64,000 nucleotides of DNA from Aliivibrio fischeri (GTDB lineage: Bacteria > Pseudomonadota > Gammaproteobacteria > Enterobacterales > Vibrionaceae): positions 1,364,001 through 1,428,000 of the forward strand of contig CP160629.1 in assembly GCA_038993745.2 (NCBI GenBank), read 5' to 3'. Positions 35,635-45,524 of the stretch are shown here, piece after piece. A program made the position numbers and the translations under genes. Within the stretch, counting starts at the first letter, position 1; every line of letters begins with the position of its first letter. Under the pieces are notes generated by a model that saw only the letters and a list, made by a program, of their open reading frames with translations, was not told the origin of the DNA and searched no databases.

Positions 35635-36041
35635 TATGATTGGCTCAGTAAATAACTTGGACGGTGGCAGCGAATAGAGCGAGTAACAACGCCCTCAATG
35701 GTGAAGGTATCGTAATCATTAATGGGAACGGTTTGGTATTTTTCATTGGCTGAAACTAATAAACGGCGTTGTGTATCCAGTATTTTACAGACGAATTCAC
35801 CATTAAAATTAGCGACAATGACATCATTACTTTGTACTGTTACATAACGATCGACAATGAGTAAATCGCCATCAAAAATGCCAACCCCTTGCATTGAATC
35901 ACCACTGGCACGCCCAATAAAGGTTGAACTTGGGTGCTCAATTAATAATTCATCGAGATCAAAAGAAAGCTGAGAGTATTCAGCAGCAGGGCTTTCAAAG
36001 CCACTAATACCAGCACTGGCGTGAAGAGGAATTACATTCAT
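35634..36041 (-). CDS. umuD: UmuD: SOS mutagenesis protein, LexA-like autoprotease
   Basis: 135 residues. RecA-stimulated self-cleavage turns it into the Pol V subunit UmuD'. Seen: cleavage region SGFESPAAEY (the scissile bond would be Ser-Gly about 14-15, where E. coli has Cys-Gly), catalytic Ser in GDSMQGVGIFDGDLLIVD (about 48) and catalytic Lys in FVCKILD (about 85). An SOS box lies 10 bp upstream. It forms an operon with umuC. Confidence 0.95.
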   Translation of the reverse strand: MNVIPLHASAGISGFESPAAEYSQLSFDLDELLIEHPSSTFIGRASGDSMQGVGIFDGDLLIVDRYVTVQSNDVIVANFNGEFVCKILDTQRRLLVSANEKYQTVPINDYDTFTIEGVVTRSIRCHRPSYLLSQS

Positions 36042-36050
36042 AAAATAACA

Positions 36051-36066
36051 CTGTATATAAGTACAG
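36051..36066 (-). promoter_or_regulatory. LexA (SOS) box of umuDC
   Basis: CTGTATATAAGTACAG fits CTG-N10-CAG and extends to the arms AACACTGTA...TACAGTGTT (36047-36070), 10 bp upstream of umuD. It implies induction by DNA damage. Confidence 0.93.
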
Positions 36067-36133
36067 TGTTATTTTGGGTGTGAATGAATAAAATAGCAAG
36101 TGATTAGATAAAAAATATCGTTAACTGCTTACT

Positions 36134-36901
36134 TTATAACAAGGCATTTTTCTTCATTAATTCTTTATCTACACCTTTTAGCTTCATTTCATCCATAATG
36201 AAGTTAACCGCATTTAGCAGCTCTTGCTCGCCTTTAGGTACTAAATAACCAAATTGACTTTTTGTGAATGGGTCGTCGCAGCGAGACGCTTCTAATCGCT
36301 TGTCTGTTGCTTGGTAGTAAAGCGCTTCTGGTGTTTCGGTTACCATTACGTCAACTTTTCCTGTCGCAACGGCTTGGGGTACATCAAGGTTATTTTTGTA
36401 ACGTGTGAACGTTGCACTTTGTAGATGTGTATCAGCAAATATCTCGTTAGTACCACCAATGTTGATACCTAAACGAGTACTTGATTTATTGACTTTATCA
36501 ATGGTGTTATAAGTTTCAGCTTTTCCTTTTGCAACAAGAAAGCATTTACCAAAAGTCATGTAGCCTTGACTTTGTTCAGCATGCAACTGACGTTGTATTT
36601 TACGTGTGATACCACCCATAGCGATGTCGTATTTGTCAGCATTAAGATCGGGAATGAGGTTTTTCCATGAGGTTTGAACTAACTCTAGTTTTACATCTAG
36701 CTGTTCTGCTATGTATTTAGCAACATCAATATCATAACCAGAAAATTGCTTACCATCGAAAGAAGAGAAGGGCTTATAGTCACCCGTTGTACCGACTCGA
36801 ATAATTCCGGCTTCTTGGATTTCATCTAAGCGATCTGCGTGAGCTGTGAAGGAAGCGGCAAATAGCACAGATATGCATAAAAGTTTCTTTTTCATCATCA
36901 A
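36134..36901 (-). CDS. Periplasmic solute-binding protein, cyclohexadienyl dehydratase (PheC)-like
   Basis: 255 residues: signal peptide 1-22 (LLCISVLFAASFTAHA), then a family 3 solute-binding fold with RLDEIQEAGIIRVGTTGDYKPFSSF, GYDIDVAKYIAEQL, VQTSWKNLIPDLNADKYDIAMGGIT and IGGTNEIFADTHLQ. The TTGDYKPF, TSWxNL and GGTNE stretches match PheC, a periplasmic prephenate/arogenate dehydratase of this fold, better than ordinary amino-acid receptors. There is no permease or ATPase gene next to it, which also suits an enzyme. An orphan amino-acid-binding protein is the alternative. Confidence 0.72.
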   Translation of the reverse strand: MMMKKKLLCISVLFAASFTAHADRLDEIQEAGIIRVGTTGDYKPFSSFDGKQFSGYDIDVAKYIAEQLDVKLELVQTSWKNLIPDLNADKYDIAMGGITRKIQRQLHAEQSQGYMTFGKCFLVAKGKAETYNTIDKVNKSSTRLGINIGGTNEIFADTHLQSATFTRYKNNLDVPQAVATGKVDVMVTETPEALYYQATDKRLEASRCDDPFTKSQFGYLVPKGEQELLNAVNFIMDEMKLKGVDKELMKKNALL

Positions 36902-37186
36902 ATCTTTTTGTTTATTAATTTAACTAACAAACTTATCACTATTTTGTAAATAAACAGATCAAACCATTCTATAAATAACGATAAAAAAACATGAGTGAGA
37001 CATATTTCAAGTGGATGGTTACCATATGTATTGATCTAATCTATTTGAATGCCATCAAATGTAAATAATATGGATTAATTGTTATTGAGGAAATGGAGTG
37101 AGCCTTTGCCACATAAGGGCTGCACTGGTTTTTCTTATTAATCTGAATTACTATTCTCAGCTTTGTTTCAACTGTGTGATGTATTG
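36902..37186. other. Intergenic region between the divergent PheC-like and TauE-like genes
   Basis: A 285-bp AT-rich stretch with no ORF or clear operator. It should hold both promoters. Confidence 0.4.
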
Positions 37187-38068
37187 ATGACAGTTTTATT
37201 ATTCTTACAGATCGGTCTTGTTATTGGAGGCCTAACGTTCCTTTTTATGCTTGTATCATTATGGCTTAAGAAAAAGGACTCAGAAAAAGACACTAATATA
37301 TGGGCAGTTGGTCTAATTGGTGGTTTTGCAAACTTTTGTGACACTCTTGGTGTTGGAAGTTTTGCCATTAAAACGGCTGGTTATAAGCAGTTTAATTTAA
37401 TCGATGACAAAGTATTACCTGGCACCTTGAATGCTCAAGCAACCATGGCAACGGTTTTTCAAGCATTGATTTTTCTTACCGCTGTTAATGTGGATTTAAC
37501 GACGCTACTTAGCTTAATTATTGCAGCGTGTGTTGGCGCAACAGTGGGTGCTCGATTAGTATCAAATTTTGATCGCCAATTGATTCGTTTGATTATGGCT
37601 GGCGCTTTGTTGGTTGTTGCATTACTGATGTTTGCAGGACGTTTAGATTTATTCCCACTAGGTGGTGAAGCGTTAGGATTAAGTGGTGAAAAATTGGTTA
37701 TCGGTATTATTGGTAACTTTATTTTTGGTGCATTAATGACGGTAGGGATTGGTTTATACGCACCGTGTATGACGATGATTTACTTGTTAGGTATGAACCC
37801 GTTAGCGGCATTTCCTATTATGATGTGTTCATGCGCATTTTTATGTTTCTTTTCTGCTGGCGGTTTTATCAAGCAGAAAGCCGTGAACTCAAGAGCATCT
37901 TTGGTGGTGGCGATTACCGGACCTATTGGCGTGTTAATTGCGGCGTTCATTGTTAAATCTCTTGATGTCGATATGCTTGCTTGGTTAGTGGCATTTGTGG
38001 TTCTTTATACTGCAGTTATGATGTTACGTTCATGGCAGCAAGGCCGAGTGACAAATAAAGCGCTATAA
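37187..38068 (+). CDS. TauE/SafE family permease
   Basis: 293 residues with eight to nine hydrophobic segments in two repeats of the TauE/SafE (DUF81) type: VGLIGGFANFCDTLGVGSFAIKT with the first glycine-rich loop, and GNFIFGALMTVGIGLYAPCMTMIYLLGMNP with the second. The family exports sulfite, sulfoacetate or other small anions. The start is taken at ATG 37187 because the in-frame TTG at 37163 has no better ribosome binding site; both are weak. The substrate is unknown. Confidence 0.8.
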   Translation: MTVLLFLQIGLVIGGLTFLFMLVSLWLKKKDSEKDTNIWAVGLIGGFANFCDTLGVGSFAIKTAGYKQFNLIDDKVLPGTLNAQATMATVFQALIFLTAVNVDLTTLLSLIIAACVGATVGARLVSNFDRQLIRLIMAGALLVVALLMFAGRLDLFPLGGEALGLSGEKLVIGIIGNFIFGALMTVGIGLYAPCMTMIYLLGMNPLAAFPIMMCSCAFLCFFSAGGFIKQKAVNSRASLVVAITGPIGVLIAAFIVKSLDVDMLAWLVAFVVLYTAVMMLRSWQQGRVTNKAL

Positions 38069-38153
38069 AATGCGAGTTTCTGTCACATAGTTATTGGAGA
38101 TATAAAAAGTTCGTGGTATTTTCCACCTACCAATTATTTATGGATTTTTTATC

Positions 38154-38720
38154 ATGCCAAAGGCAAGTGACATCAAAAAAGGTTCAGCAATTGAACACAA
38201 CGGTAAAGTATTTTTCGTTAAAGAAATCAGCAAGCTAACTCCAAGTGGCCGTGCAGGTGCAACATTATTCCGTATGCGTATGTACGATGTTGCAACAGGT
38301 GCTAAATCGGATGAAAGCTTCAAAGCTGATGACATGATCAATTTAGCTGACTTTAGTCGTCGCAGCGCAACGTTCTCTTATGTTGATGGTAATGAGTATG
38401 TATTCATGGATTCTGAAGACTACACTCCATACAACTTCAACAAAGAAGCGATTGAAGAAGAACTACTTTTCATCACTGAAGAGACTCAAGGTCTTCAAAT
38501 TCTTATCGTTGATGGCGCACCAGTAGCAATCGAATTACCGTCTGCTGTTGATCTAGAAATCGTAGAAACTGCTCCTTCAATTAAAGGTGCTTCTGCAAGT
38601 GCTCGTACAAAACCTGCAACTATGACTACAGGTTTAACTGTACAAGTTCCTGAGTACATCGCAAACGGTGAGAAAGTGAAAATCAACACGACTGAACACA
38701 AGTTCATGAGCCGTGCTTAA
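38154..38720 (+). CDS. efpL: Elongation factor P-like protein EfpL (YeiP)
   Basis: 188-residue EF-P paralogue that helps ribosomes through proline-rich stretches. The N-terminal KOW-like domain carries the tip loop [11 protein letters not shown] (about 30-40) with Arg in place of the modified Lys of EF-P, as in EfpL, so no lysylation is needed. Further hallmarks are [22 protein letters not shown] and [29 protein letters not shown], with the C-terminal OB domain. Start ATG 38154 is the only candidate that keeps the family N-terminus MPKAS. A bidirectional terminator follows. Confidence 0.95.
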   Translation: MPKASDIKKGSAIEHNGKVFFVKEISKLTPSGRAGATLFRMRMYDVATGAKSDESFKADDMINLADFSRRSATFSYVDGNEYVFMDSEDYTPYNFNKEAIEEELLFITEETQGLQILIVDGAPVAIELPSAVDLEIVETAPSIKGASASARTKPATMTTGLTVQVPEYIANGEKVKINTTEHKFMSRA

Positions 38721-38764
38721 TCGCTTTTAGATAGTATTTTTTAATACTGTTAAAAACATAAAGA

Positions 38765-38799
38765 AAAGGCCAGCTATTCGTTAATAGCTGGCCTTTTTT
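38765..38799. terminator. Bidirectional terminator between efpL and thrE
   Basis: A 14-bp perfect stem (AAAGGCCAGCTATT / AATAGCTGGCCTTT) with a 4-nt loop and T tract. Confidence 0.94.
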
Positions 38800-38818
38800 A
38801 TGTCTTGTATTTTGAGTA

Positions 38819-39997
38819 TCACAAGTCTCGTTCAATTTTTGGAGAGTAAATCGAGTAAGCGGTAATTTGTCCTGCAACAATGGCAGAAAACATGAAGAGC
38901 GCCGATAAACCAATGCTTGGGATAGGGAGTATCGATTGCTCAAATACACTTTGACTTGCACTTACTAAGATACGACTGCCTGGAACAAGAATGATGATCC
39001 CTTGTACGATAAAAATGATCCCCGTTAGATTTAAACGTCGAGCAATCCATGTTCCATAAAGGGTGATTAATACTGTCGTTACCCATGTACCCACAACCCA
39101 GCCACCATCAAAACCAAGATAAAATGGGCCCCACATACCTAATACAGCAACCGGTAGACTATATAGTGTATCGATTGGGCGAGCTTTAAACATCACACCT
39201 AATGAGAATGAAATAATAGGTAAGCCTAGTATTTGTAGCCACAGCGGAAATTCATTTTGATATTCAATGGATTCAGTCGTACCAAAAATGGCTTCGCCAA
39301 TGTGTAAGCCGATAATGATCCCAATAAGAAGTTTTATTAAAGTGAGAAAGCACTGGCCAAGTAAACTAGTACCAGAGACAAGATCGTTAAAGGCTAAACA
39401 TTCTAATGCGTTTGAAATAGAAAGTCCGGGAACAAAAAGAACAACAGCAGCAATACAAAGTCCGAGAATAGGTATGGGAACACCAAGACTTGCAATAAAT
39501 GCTACGGTAAAGGCAACAATTAAGGCACCAAAAAACTCAACAGCAATAGTACGACGCTTGCTACAAAAAACTTGAGATAACCAAACTAAAAAACCAAGCA
39601 GAAAACTGACGAATAACGCTTCGAATGTTGATCCAACAAGCATAAGAAAGGCAGGGGGAATACAGGTATTTGCTAAACAAACGGCCCATGACGGATAAGA
39701 TATTCCTTCTGCAGGAGCTTGTGGAATGGGAGTTAGTGGTTGTTGTAATTGAATAATCGTATTAGCAAGGAGACCAAGATCTATACTTGCAGGTTTATGA
39801 CGTTTCATGATGACGGCGTTGTTATCATCTGGAAACTGATAGTTAATGGAAGTTGGTGTTGCTTGGATCATACAATTAACGCCATATTTGTTGGCGTAAA
39901 AGGTCGTGTAGCGTTCTACTTTATAGGGAGCACAGCCGCAACGGTGCAGTGTATCTCCAATCTCTACAATTCGATTGATACGATATTGTGAAGGCAT
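38819..39997 (-). CDS. Threonine/serine exporter family protein (ThrE-like)
   Basis: 392 residues. The N-terminal cytoplasmic part (RINRIVEIGDTLHRCGCAPYKVER, about 5-90) is the DUF1212/ThrE amidase-like domain, and is followed by about ten hydrophobic segments. PGLSISNALECLAFNDLVSGTSLLGQ is the conserved ThrE stretch, and the second half (about 255-390) corresponds to the DUF3815 part that is a separate gene in some bacteria. ThrE exports threonine and serine in corynebacteria; the substrate here is inferred only. It lies 87 bp after rsmF on the same strand. Confidence 0.85.
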   Translation of the reverse strand: MPSQYRINRIVEIGDTLHRCGCAPYKVERYTTFYANKYGVNCMIQATPTSINYQFPDDNNAVIMKRHKPASIDLGLLANTIIQLQQPLTPIPQAPAEGISYPSWAVCLANTCIPPAFLMLVGSTFEALFVSFLLGFLVWLSQVFCSKRRTIAVEFFGALIVAFTVAFIASLGVPIPILGLCIAAVVLFVPGLSISNALECLAFNDLVSGTSLLGQCFLTLIKLLIGIIIGLHIGEAIFGTTESIEYQNEFPLWLQILGLPIISFSLGVMFKARPIDTLYSLPVAVLGMWGPFYLGFDGGWVVGTWVTTVLITLYGTWIARRLNLTGIIFIVQGIIILVPGSRILVSASQSVFEQSILPIPSIGLSALFMFSAIVAGQITAYSIYSPKIERDL

Positions 39998-40027
39998 ATC
40001 CTTATTCCTACAGCTTGATGTATGGTA

Positions 40028-40062
40028 CCAATCTAAGTGTGTTTACGATTTACTTAGATTGG
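40028..40062. repeat. Palindromic element between rsmF and thrE
   Basis: A perfect 11-bp inverted repeat (CCAATCTAAGT / ACTTAGATTGG) with a 13-nt spacer and no T tract. It resembles the TACCAAT/ATTGGTA ends of the element at 3256-3395, so it may belong to the same small repeat type. As RNA it would form a hairpin before thrE. Confidence 0.45.
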
Positions 40063-40084
40063 CACTAATTTAAAAACGTATTAT

Positions 40085-41506
40085 TTAAAACAAGTTTCCA
40101 TCACGAACAAGTTCACGAGGTAATCCATTTTTGATTCGGTTACCCACCCATTTTCCTAAGCCAATAACTGCGCCTTTATAAGTAACAATCGTTTCGCCTT
40201 TTCCTGAAAAGTCCGGACGTACATCTCGTCCCATATACCATTCACGTGCTTGTTCTGTATTTAGTTCAGCACAAGTCGGGTTATCGGCTGTCGCGAGTGC
40301 CATGATAGCTTCATGTTGCCAGCGATATCCTTTTTTATGGGTTTCAGCAAGTTTAAATCCAATTCGATGGTAGCGCATTTCACCAATCAATGGCTTCATG
40401 CGTTTAGGGAAAGCCCAGACTTCTTTATCTCGGATCCAAAATTCATTATCTTCAGGGATTGCTAATTGTAATGTTGATTTTAATTCTGCTTCAATAGCTT
40501 GTGCTTCTTTATTTGAAGCCGGTGCGAAAGGGAATTTGCCTAAGCGTTTTTTCACCTCTGGAGGCGTGGTTGAGCTATTTTTACGGATCTTAGCAACAAA
40601 GAAACCTTCACTATCAAAAATCTGAGGGTAGATATGTAAGAAGCCTTCTTTGGTTAACGCTTTTTCTGCATTCTCAAATAAGTCACCTAGTGGCTCAAAC
40701 GTGACGGCGTCACCAAATTGTTCAACAAGATGATGGCAAATGTTTTGGTTTTCTTCGTGGTTTAATGTACAGGTTGAATACACCATTACGCCGCCCGGTT
40801 TTAAGGCATGAAACGCACTTTCAATTAAATCACGTTGAGTGTCACCAATTTCGATAACTGATTCAGGGCTCCAGTTATGCATTGCATCTGGGTCTTTACG
40901 AATGGTACCTTCGCCAGAACAAGGTGCATCCAATAAGATTGTGTCAAAAGTTTCTGGCAACCAACCACCAAAAATACGACCATCAAAGTGGGTTAGAGCA
41001 ACATTGCTTACACCACAGCGTTGTATATTTGAGCAAAGCACTTTTACACGGCTTGATGAAAATTCGTTAGCAACGAGAGCGCCTTGGTTTTTCATTCCTG
41101 CAGCTAGTTGTGTGGTTTTAGAGCCGGGAGCTGAAGCCATATCGAGAGCCATTTCGATATCATTATTATCTTTTAATAATGCGGTAACTGGCATCATAGA
41201 GCTTGCTTCTTGAATGTAGAATAGGCCAGCCATATGTTCTGCGGTGCTACCTAGTTTTACTGTGTCGCTCTCAGGACGCGTGATCCAAAAACCAGTATCG
41301 CACCAAGGCACAGGTTCTAAATCCCATTGTTTTTCAGCGGCACGTTGTTTAAATTCTTCAACACTGTTTTTTAAGGTATTCACACGAATACTACGACGTA
41401 AAGGTCGTTTACAAGCGGCAATAAACTCATCCATTGATAAGTGGGAAGGCATGGTCTCTTGTACTTGTGCCAAGAAAGCGTCAGGAAGAAAAATATTATC
41501 GTGCAC
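40085..41506 (-). CDS. rsmF: 16S rRNA (cytosine-1407-C5) methyltransferase RsmF
   Basis: SAM-dependent methylase of C1407 in the 30S subunit. The 473 residues have an N-terminal part [15 protein letters not shown], AdoMet-binding [17 protein letters not shown] (about 115-130), the [15 protein letters not shown] motif and the catalytic [11 protein letters not shown] (Cys nucleophile), plus a C-terminal PUA-like region. The start is GTG, since an in-frame stop lies 9 bases upstream of it. It follows letB as in E. coli (yebS-yebT-rsmF), though here letB has its own terminator. Confidence 0.95.
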   Translation of the reverse strand: MHDNIFLPDAFLAQVQETMPSHLSMDEFIAACKRPLRRSIRVNTLKNSVEEFKQRAAEKQWDLEPVPWCDTGFWITRPESDTVKLGSTAEHMAGLFYIQEASSMMPVTALLKDNNDIEMALDMASAPGSKTTQLAAGMKNQGALVANEFSSSRVKVLCSNIQRCGVSNVALTHFDGRIFGGWLPETFDTILLDAPCSGEGTIRKDPDAMHNWSPESVIEIGDTQRDLIESAFHALKPGGVMVYSTCTLNHEENQNICHHLVEQFGDAVTFEPLGDLFENAEKALTKEGFLHIYPQIFDSEGFFVAKIRKNSSTTPPEVKKRLGKFPFAPASNKEAQAIEAELKSTLQLAIPEDNEFWIRDKEVWAFPKRMKPLIGEMRYHRIGFKLAETHKKGYRWQHEAIMALATADNPTCAELNTEQAREWYMGRDVRPDFSGKGETIVTYKGAVIGLGKWVGNRIKNGLPRELVRDGNLF

Positions 41507-41611
41507 AGATGAATCTCATTGGATGATGTAATGGCAGGAAGTGTAAACGCTATTGTGAGTATTGTCTAAATGGAATTAAGGATAATAGATGAAATAGTGT
41601 GTTGATGAATA

Positions 41612-41645
41612 AGAAAAAGGCAGTTGAATGAACATCAACTGCCTT
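41612..41645 (-). terminator. Intrinsic terminator after letB
   Basis: On the minus strand an 11-bp perfect stem (AAGGCAGTTGA / TCAACTGCCTT) with a 7-nt loop is followed by a run of T (A residues 41614-41618 on the plus strand). Confidence 0.88.
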
Positions 41646-41667
41646 ATTTAGTTAACTCTTTGAGTGC

Positions 41668-44303
41668 TTATTTATTTGGGTTTGGAATGGCTGCATTCCA
41701 CAATGCCCAATCTTCTTCTGCGGTTTTATGCAGTAGGTAAGATTTATGTGCTTTTGCCTGTGGTTTTAGCGTTTCATCATCTGGTGTAGAGAAAGCAATA
41801 CCACCACGCAGGATACTATCTACCGTACCGGCTTGAACTTTTGCACCGCTTAAACCAATAGACATATTTACACCTGATACATTCCAGAAAACACTGTTTT
41901 CTCGAACAAGGTATGCAAATTCAGAGTGAATACCAATCGTGATAATAATGCGATCTGATAAATCACCAAGTCTTACATCAGTCACTTCACCAACTTCGAT
42001 TTCTCTAAATAGGATAGGTGTTCCAACTTTGACTGAACCACGAGAAAGCGCTTCTAACGTATATGAAATGAATTGATCACCTTGTGGTTGATCCGACAAT
42101 GTAAATTGAGTTTTCGCTTTTCCTGAGCCTGGCGTTACTTGAATGTAACTGCCAAGTAGGGTGTCTAAATTCTCTGCACCAGCTAAGCTAATGCTTGGTT
42201 CTACAACCCAGAAGTGGCTACCTGCAACTGCAATTTGGTCAACATATTCAGGGTAAATACGAGCTTGTACATAAACGTTATCGCTAGAAAAGTTTGGTGT
42301 TATTTTACTTACTTCACCAACAGAAACACCTTTATATTTAATCTGTGTTCCTTTGTCTATCGCATTGCTGTCTTTGGCTGTAAACGCGATGATTTTTCCA
42401 AATTCTTGGGCTTCAGATAGGTTAGAGTAAAGTTTCCACTTTTTACCTAGTTTATTCTCAACACCTTGAATATTATCAAAACCAATACCACCACGGATCA
42501 TCGACATTAATGGTGCCGCTTGAATGTTAACACCGCTTAAACTCGCTTCTACATTAACCCCTGAATAGTTCCAGAAAACCGTATCAGCTTGAATTAAATG
42601 CGCGTACTGCTTTTCAATGTTTATTTTAATGTTAACGCCATCATTACCTAAGTTGAAATCCGTTACTTTACCCACAACAAGGTTACGATAAAGAATTGGG
42701 CTGTTTTTGGTGATTGGCGGTAACTCTGTACTAAATAGCGTGAGTTCTGTGCTTTTTTCTGTTTTAAATTGTGCCAGCTCAGCAAGAGAGCTGTTTTTAA
42801 ATAGGGTATAGCTTTTTTGTTTATAGCCTTTACCTTCACTCGTAAAGCTAATCGAACCAGAAATCAAAGCTTGTGTTGGAGGCACATCAATATTTAAACC
42901 AGAGTCAGTTAACTCAGCAGAGACACTACCTGAAACAAAGAATTTGTTGTTTGATTTGATAAGGTGTTTGTATTTCTCAAATACCATTGCATCAAATTTA
43001 ACTCTGTCATTAACTAGCGCGACATGGGTAATCGAGCCGACCTTAATTCCTTTATACAAGATAGTAGTATCAGGGGTTAAACCAAAAGAGCGATCTGCAT
43101 ACAGAGAGAAAGTAAGCGCTTTTGCATCTTGCTTAATCAGTTCTGGTTTACGAATTGCAGTAAATTCACGAGAGCGTTCACCTGTACCTGGAACCAGTGT
43201 TAGGAAGTTACCTCGAACAAGGTTACCAATGTTTTCAATACCAGATAAGCCTAACTTTGCTTCTTCTAATACAAAACGAGAACCATCGTTTAAATAATCC
43301 GTAAAAGCAGGTTCAACAGTGGCAGAGGCAATAATGTCTTTTTTATCATCAGATAATTTTAAACTGTTTATTTGACCAATTTCTAAGCCACGATACATGA
43401 TGGCAGAGCCATTTGGACTGATTTGGTTATTATCTGGCAGAGTGATTTTAATCGGAATGCCACGTCCTGCAGTTTTGATATTAGAGTAAAGTCGGAACTC
43501 TTTGCCATTCTCAATGGCTTTGCCATCATCAGGAGAATCAACTGCAATAGCGCCACCAATAAGAGCTGATAAACTTTCAAATTGAACATCTACACCATTA
43601 AAACCAATATTAGCGCCGATACCACTCGCATTCCAAAAACGGCTTTTAGATGTGATTAAATGTGCATATTGTTCTTCAATTAACGCTTTAATACGAACGT
43701 TGTCTGTTTTGTGGTCAAGTTTGAAATTGTAGACTTCACCAATAGGAATTTTTTTATAGTAAATTTTTGAACCAACAGAAATAGATCCTAAATCTTTAGA
43801 GCGTAACGTCACACTCAAGCCTGCGGTGTTTGGTTGAATGGCAGGAGAGTTAGCTAAAGCGGTAAATTTTGTTTTTGCCTCACCAGAACCCGGTAAAATA
43901 GCAATGTAGTTACCAGAAACCAATGCATCTAATCCTGATATACCAGTAAGAGATGCTTGAGGTTTTACTAACCAAAATTGAGTATTTTCCTTTAATAGGT
44001 CACTGGCTTCAGGGTAGATATCCGCATCAACATAAATATTAGAAAGGTCTTTTGAAAGGGTGATGTTTTTAACCATACCAACTTCAAGACCTTGATAACG
44101 AATTGTCGTACGTCCAGCCATTAAGCCTTGAGCGTCTTCAAAATAAATTTGAATGCGTTGCCCAGCTTCCATCAGAGAAGAATAAACAAGCCAACCACCA
44201 AGACATAAAGCGAGTAAAGGTAGGATCCAAAGGGGTGAAATGCCACGCTCTTCTTTGATGTTGACTTGCTCAATCGATGAATCAAGATTTTTGGTTGGTT
44301 CAT
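41668..44303 (-). CDS. letB: LetB (YebT): seven-domain MCE lipid-transport tunnel protein
   Basis: Inner-membrane-anchored periplasmic protein whose seven stacked MCE rings form a lipid tunnel towards the outer membrane. After an N-terminal TM helix (ISPLWILPLLALCLGGWLVY) come seven MCE repeats with the recurring pattern Y-[KR]-G-[LIV]-x-[IV]-G-x-[IV] (RYQGLEVGMV, YYKKIPIGEV, MYRGLEIGQI, LYKGIKVGSI, LYRNLVVGKV, KYKGVSVGEV, LFREIEVGEV). In the given sequence it is in frame with letA. If one A is added to the run complementary to 44288-44292, letB starts at the ATG complementary to 44301-44303 (MNQPKNLDSSIEQ) and has 878 residues, against 877 in E. coli. I therefore annotate two genes. Confidence 0.85.
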
Positions 44304-45507
44304 AATTATCCCAAATTAAACGAGAATCAAAACTTTCGGCTGCTAGCATGGTGAATACGACTACTAAACCAAAAGCCACAGCACCAAGGCCGGGAGTAAA
44401 ATCTAAAATTTGTCCGCGATCTATTAATGTCATCATAATAGAGATAACAAATAAATCCATTACAGACCATTTTCCAATCCATTTAACCGCAGTATAAATG
44501 AACATTCTTTGACGATGAAAAACTGAGCGTTTAAATTGCACACAAAGCAATAAATAGCCAAGCCCAAGAATTTTAGCAACTGGTACAATAATACTAGCGA
44601 TAAAAATAATAGCCGCAATACCATACATGTCAGTTCTGATTAAGCCTGCAACACCTGAAAAAATCGTATCTTCTAAGCGTTTACCATTGGTGAGTAAAAT
44701 TGAGATAGATAAAATGTTAGCAGGAACAATGAAGATAGCTGCAGCAATTAAGTAAGCCCAGGTTTTTTGAATCGACTTAGGTTTTCTAAAGTGAATTGGG
44801 CGTTTACAACGAATACAGTGACTGCCTTTTTGTTGAGTAAAATGGCAATGTTCGCAATGGACAGAATGCTTAGGGTCGACAATAGGAGCTTCAGTATTCT
44901 GCTGATGTTTTCTTTGCCAAACACGCCAGTAACGACGCACACTAACATGAGTTAACAATAAAGACGTTGTGAATTGAAGCAGAACAAGTCCATATAATCC
45001 TGAGCCGATAAATATATCAGCGTGATCTTGAATTTTAAAACAAGCAATGGCTAAGCTGACTAAAAATACGTCAAGCATCATCCAATCTTTTAAATGTTGA
45101 ATGATAGATAAACTTAACCTGTAGGTTTTGAACCATTTCTTTCGAAGTGCTAGGTGAGCGGTAACCACAGAGCTACATACAAGAAAGGGGACAATTGAAC
45201 TACAAAATAAAATAAGTAGACCGAGCATTGGGAAACCTTCAGCCATTAAAGTAATGGTTCCAGAAGGCAAGGTTGCTGGGATCATTACACCAAACAGCTT
45301 GATGGTTACCATAGGGAAAAAATGAGAAGGAATAAATAGTAATAGCGCAGCGATGGCGATAGCAAGATCACTATTTAATGAAATTCGGTTACCACGATAA
45401 AGCTGTGTGTTGCAGCGAGGGCAATGAGCGTTTTGCTTTTTCTTTACCTTCGCTACCTCAACAACAAGATCACAGCCGTGGCAGCGACGAAATTTAGCGT
45501 CATCCAC
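44282..45507 (-). CDS. letA: LetA (YebS): PqiA-like integral membrane partner of LetB
   Basis: Inner-membrane protein thought to feed lipids to the LetB tunnel. About 408 residues: two zinc-finger-like cysteine pairs, FRRCHGCDLVV with HCPRCN (about 7-35) and HCEHCHFTQQ with HCIRCKRP (about 217-240), each followed by a four-helix PqiA domain. The core ends MLAAESFDSRLIWDNYEPTK. With the missing A restored it stops TKKS-TGA at 44282-44284, overlapping letB by 22 bases. The start is GTG 45507. It lies 17 bp after the ABC exporter gene, so the three are probably one operon. Confidence 0.85.
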
Positions 45508-45524
45508 TTCTGTGATCCGTCAAA

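Noticed and set aside
41668..45507. A novel LetA-LetB fusion protein
   Set aside because: One missing A explains it and recreates both normal gene ends; see the separate finding.
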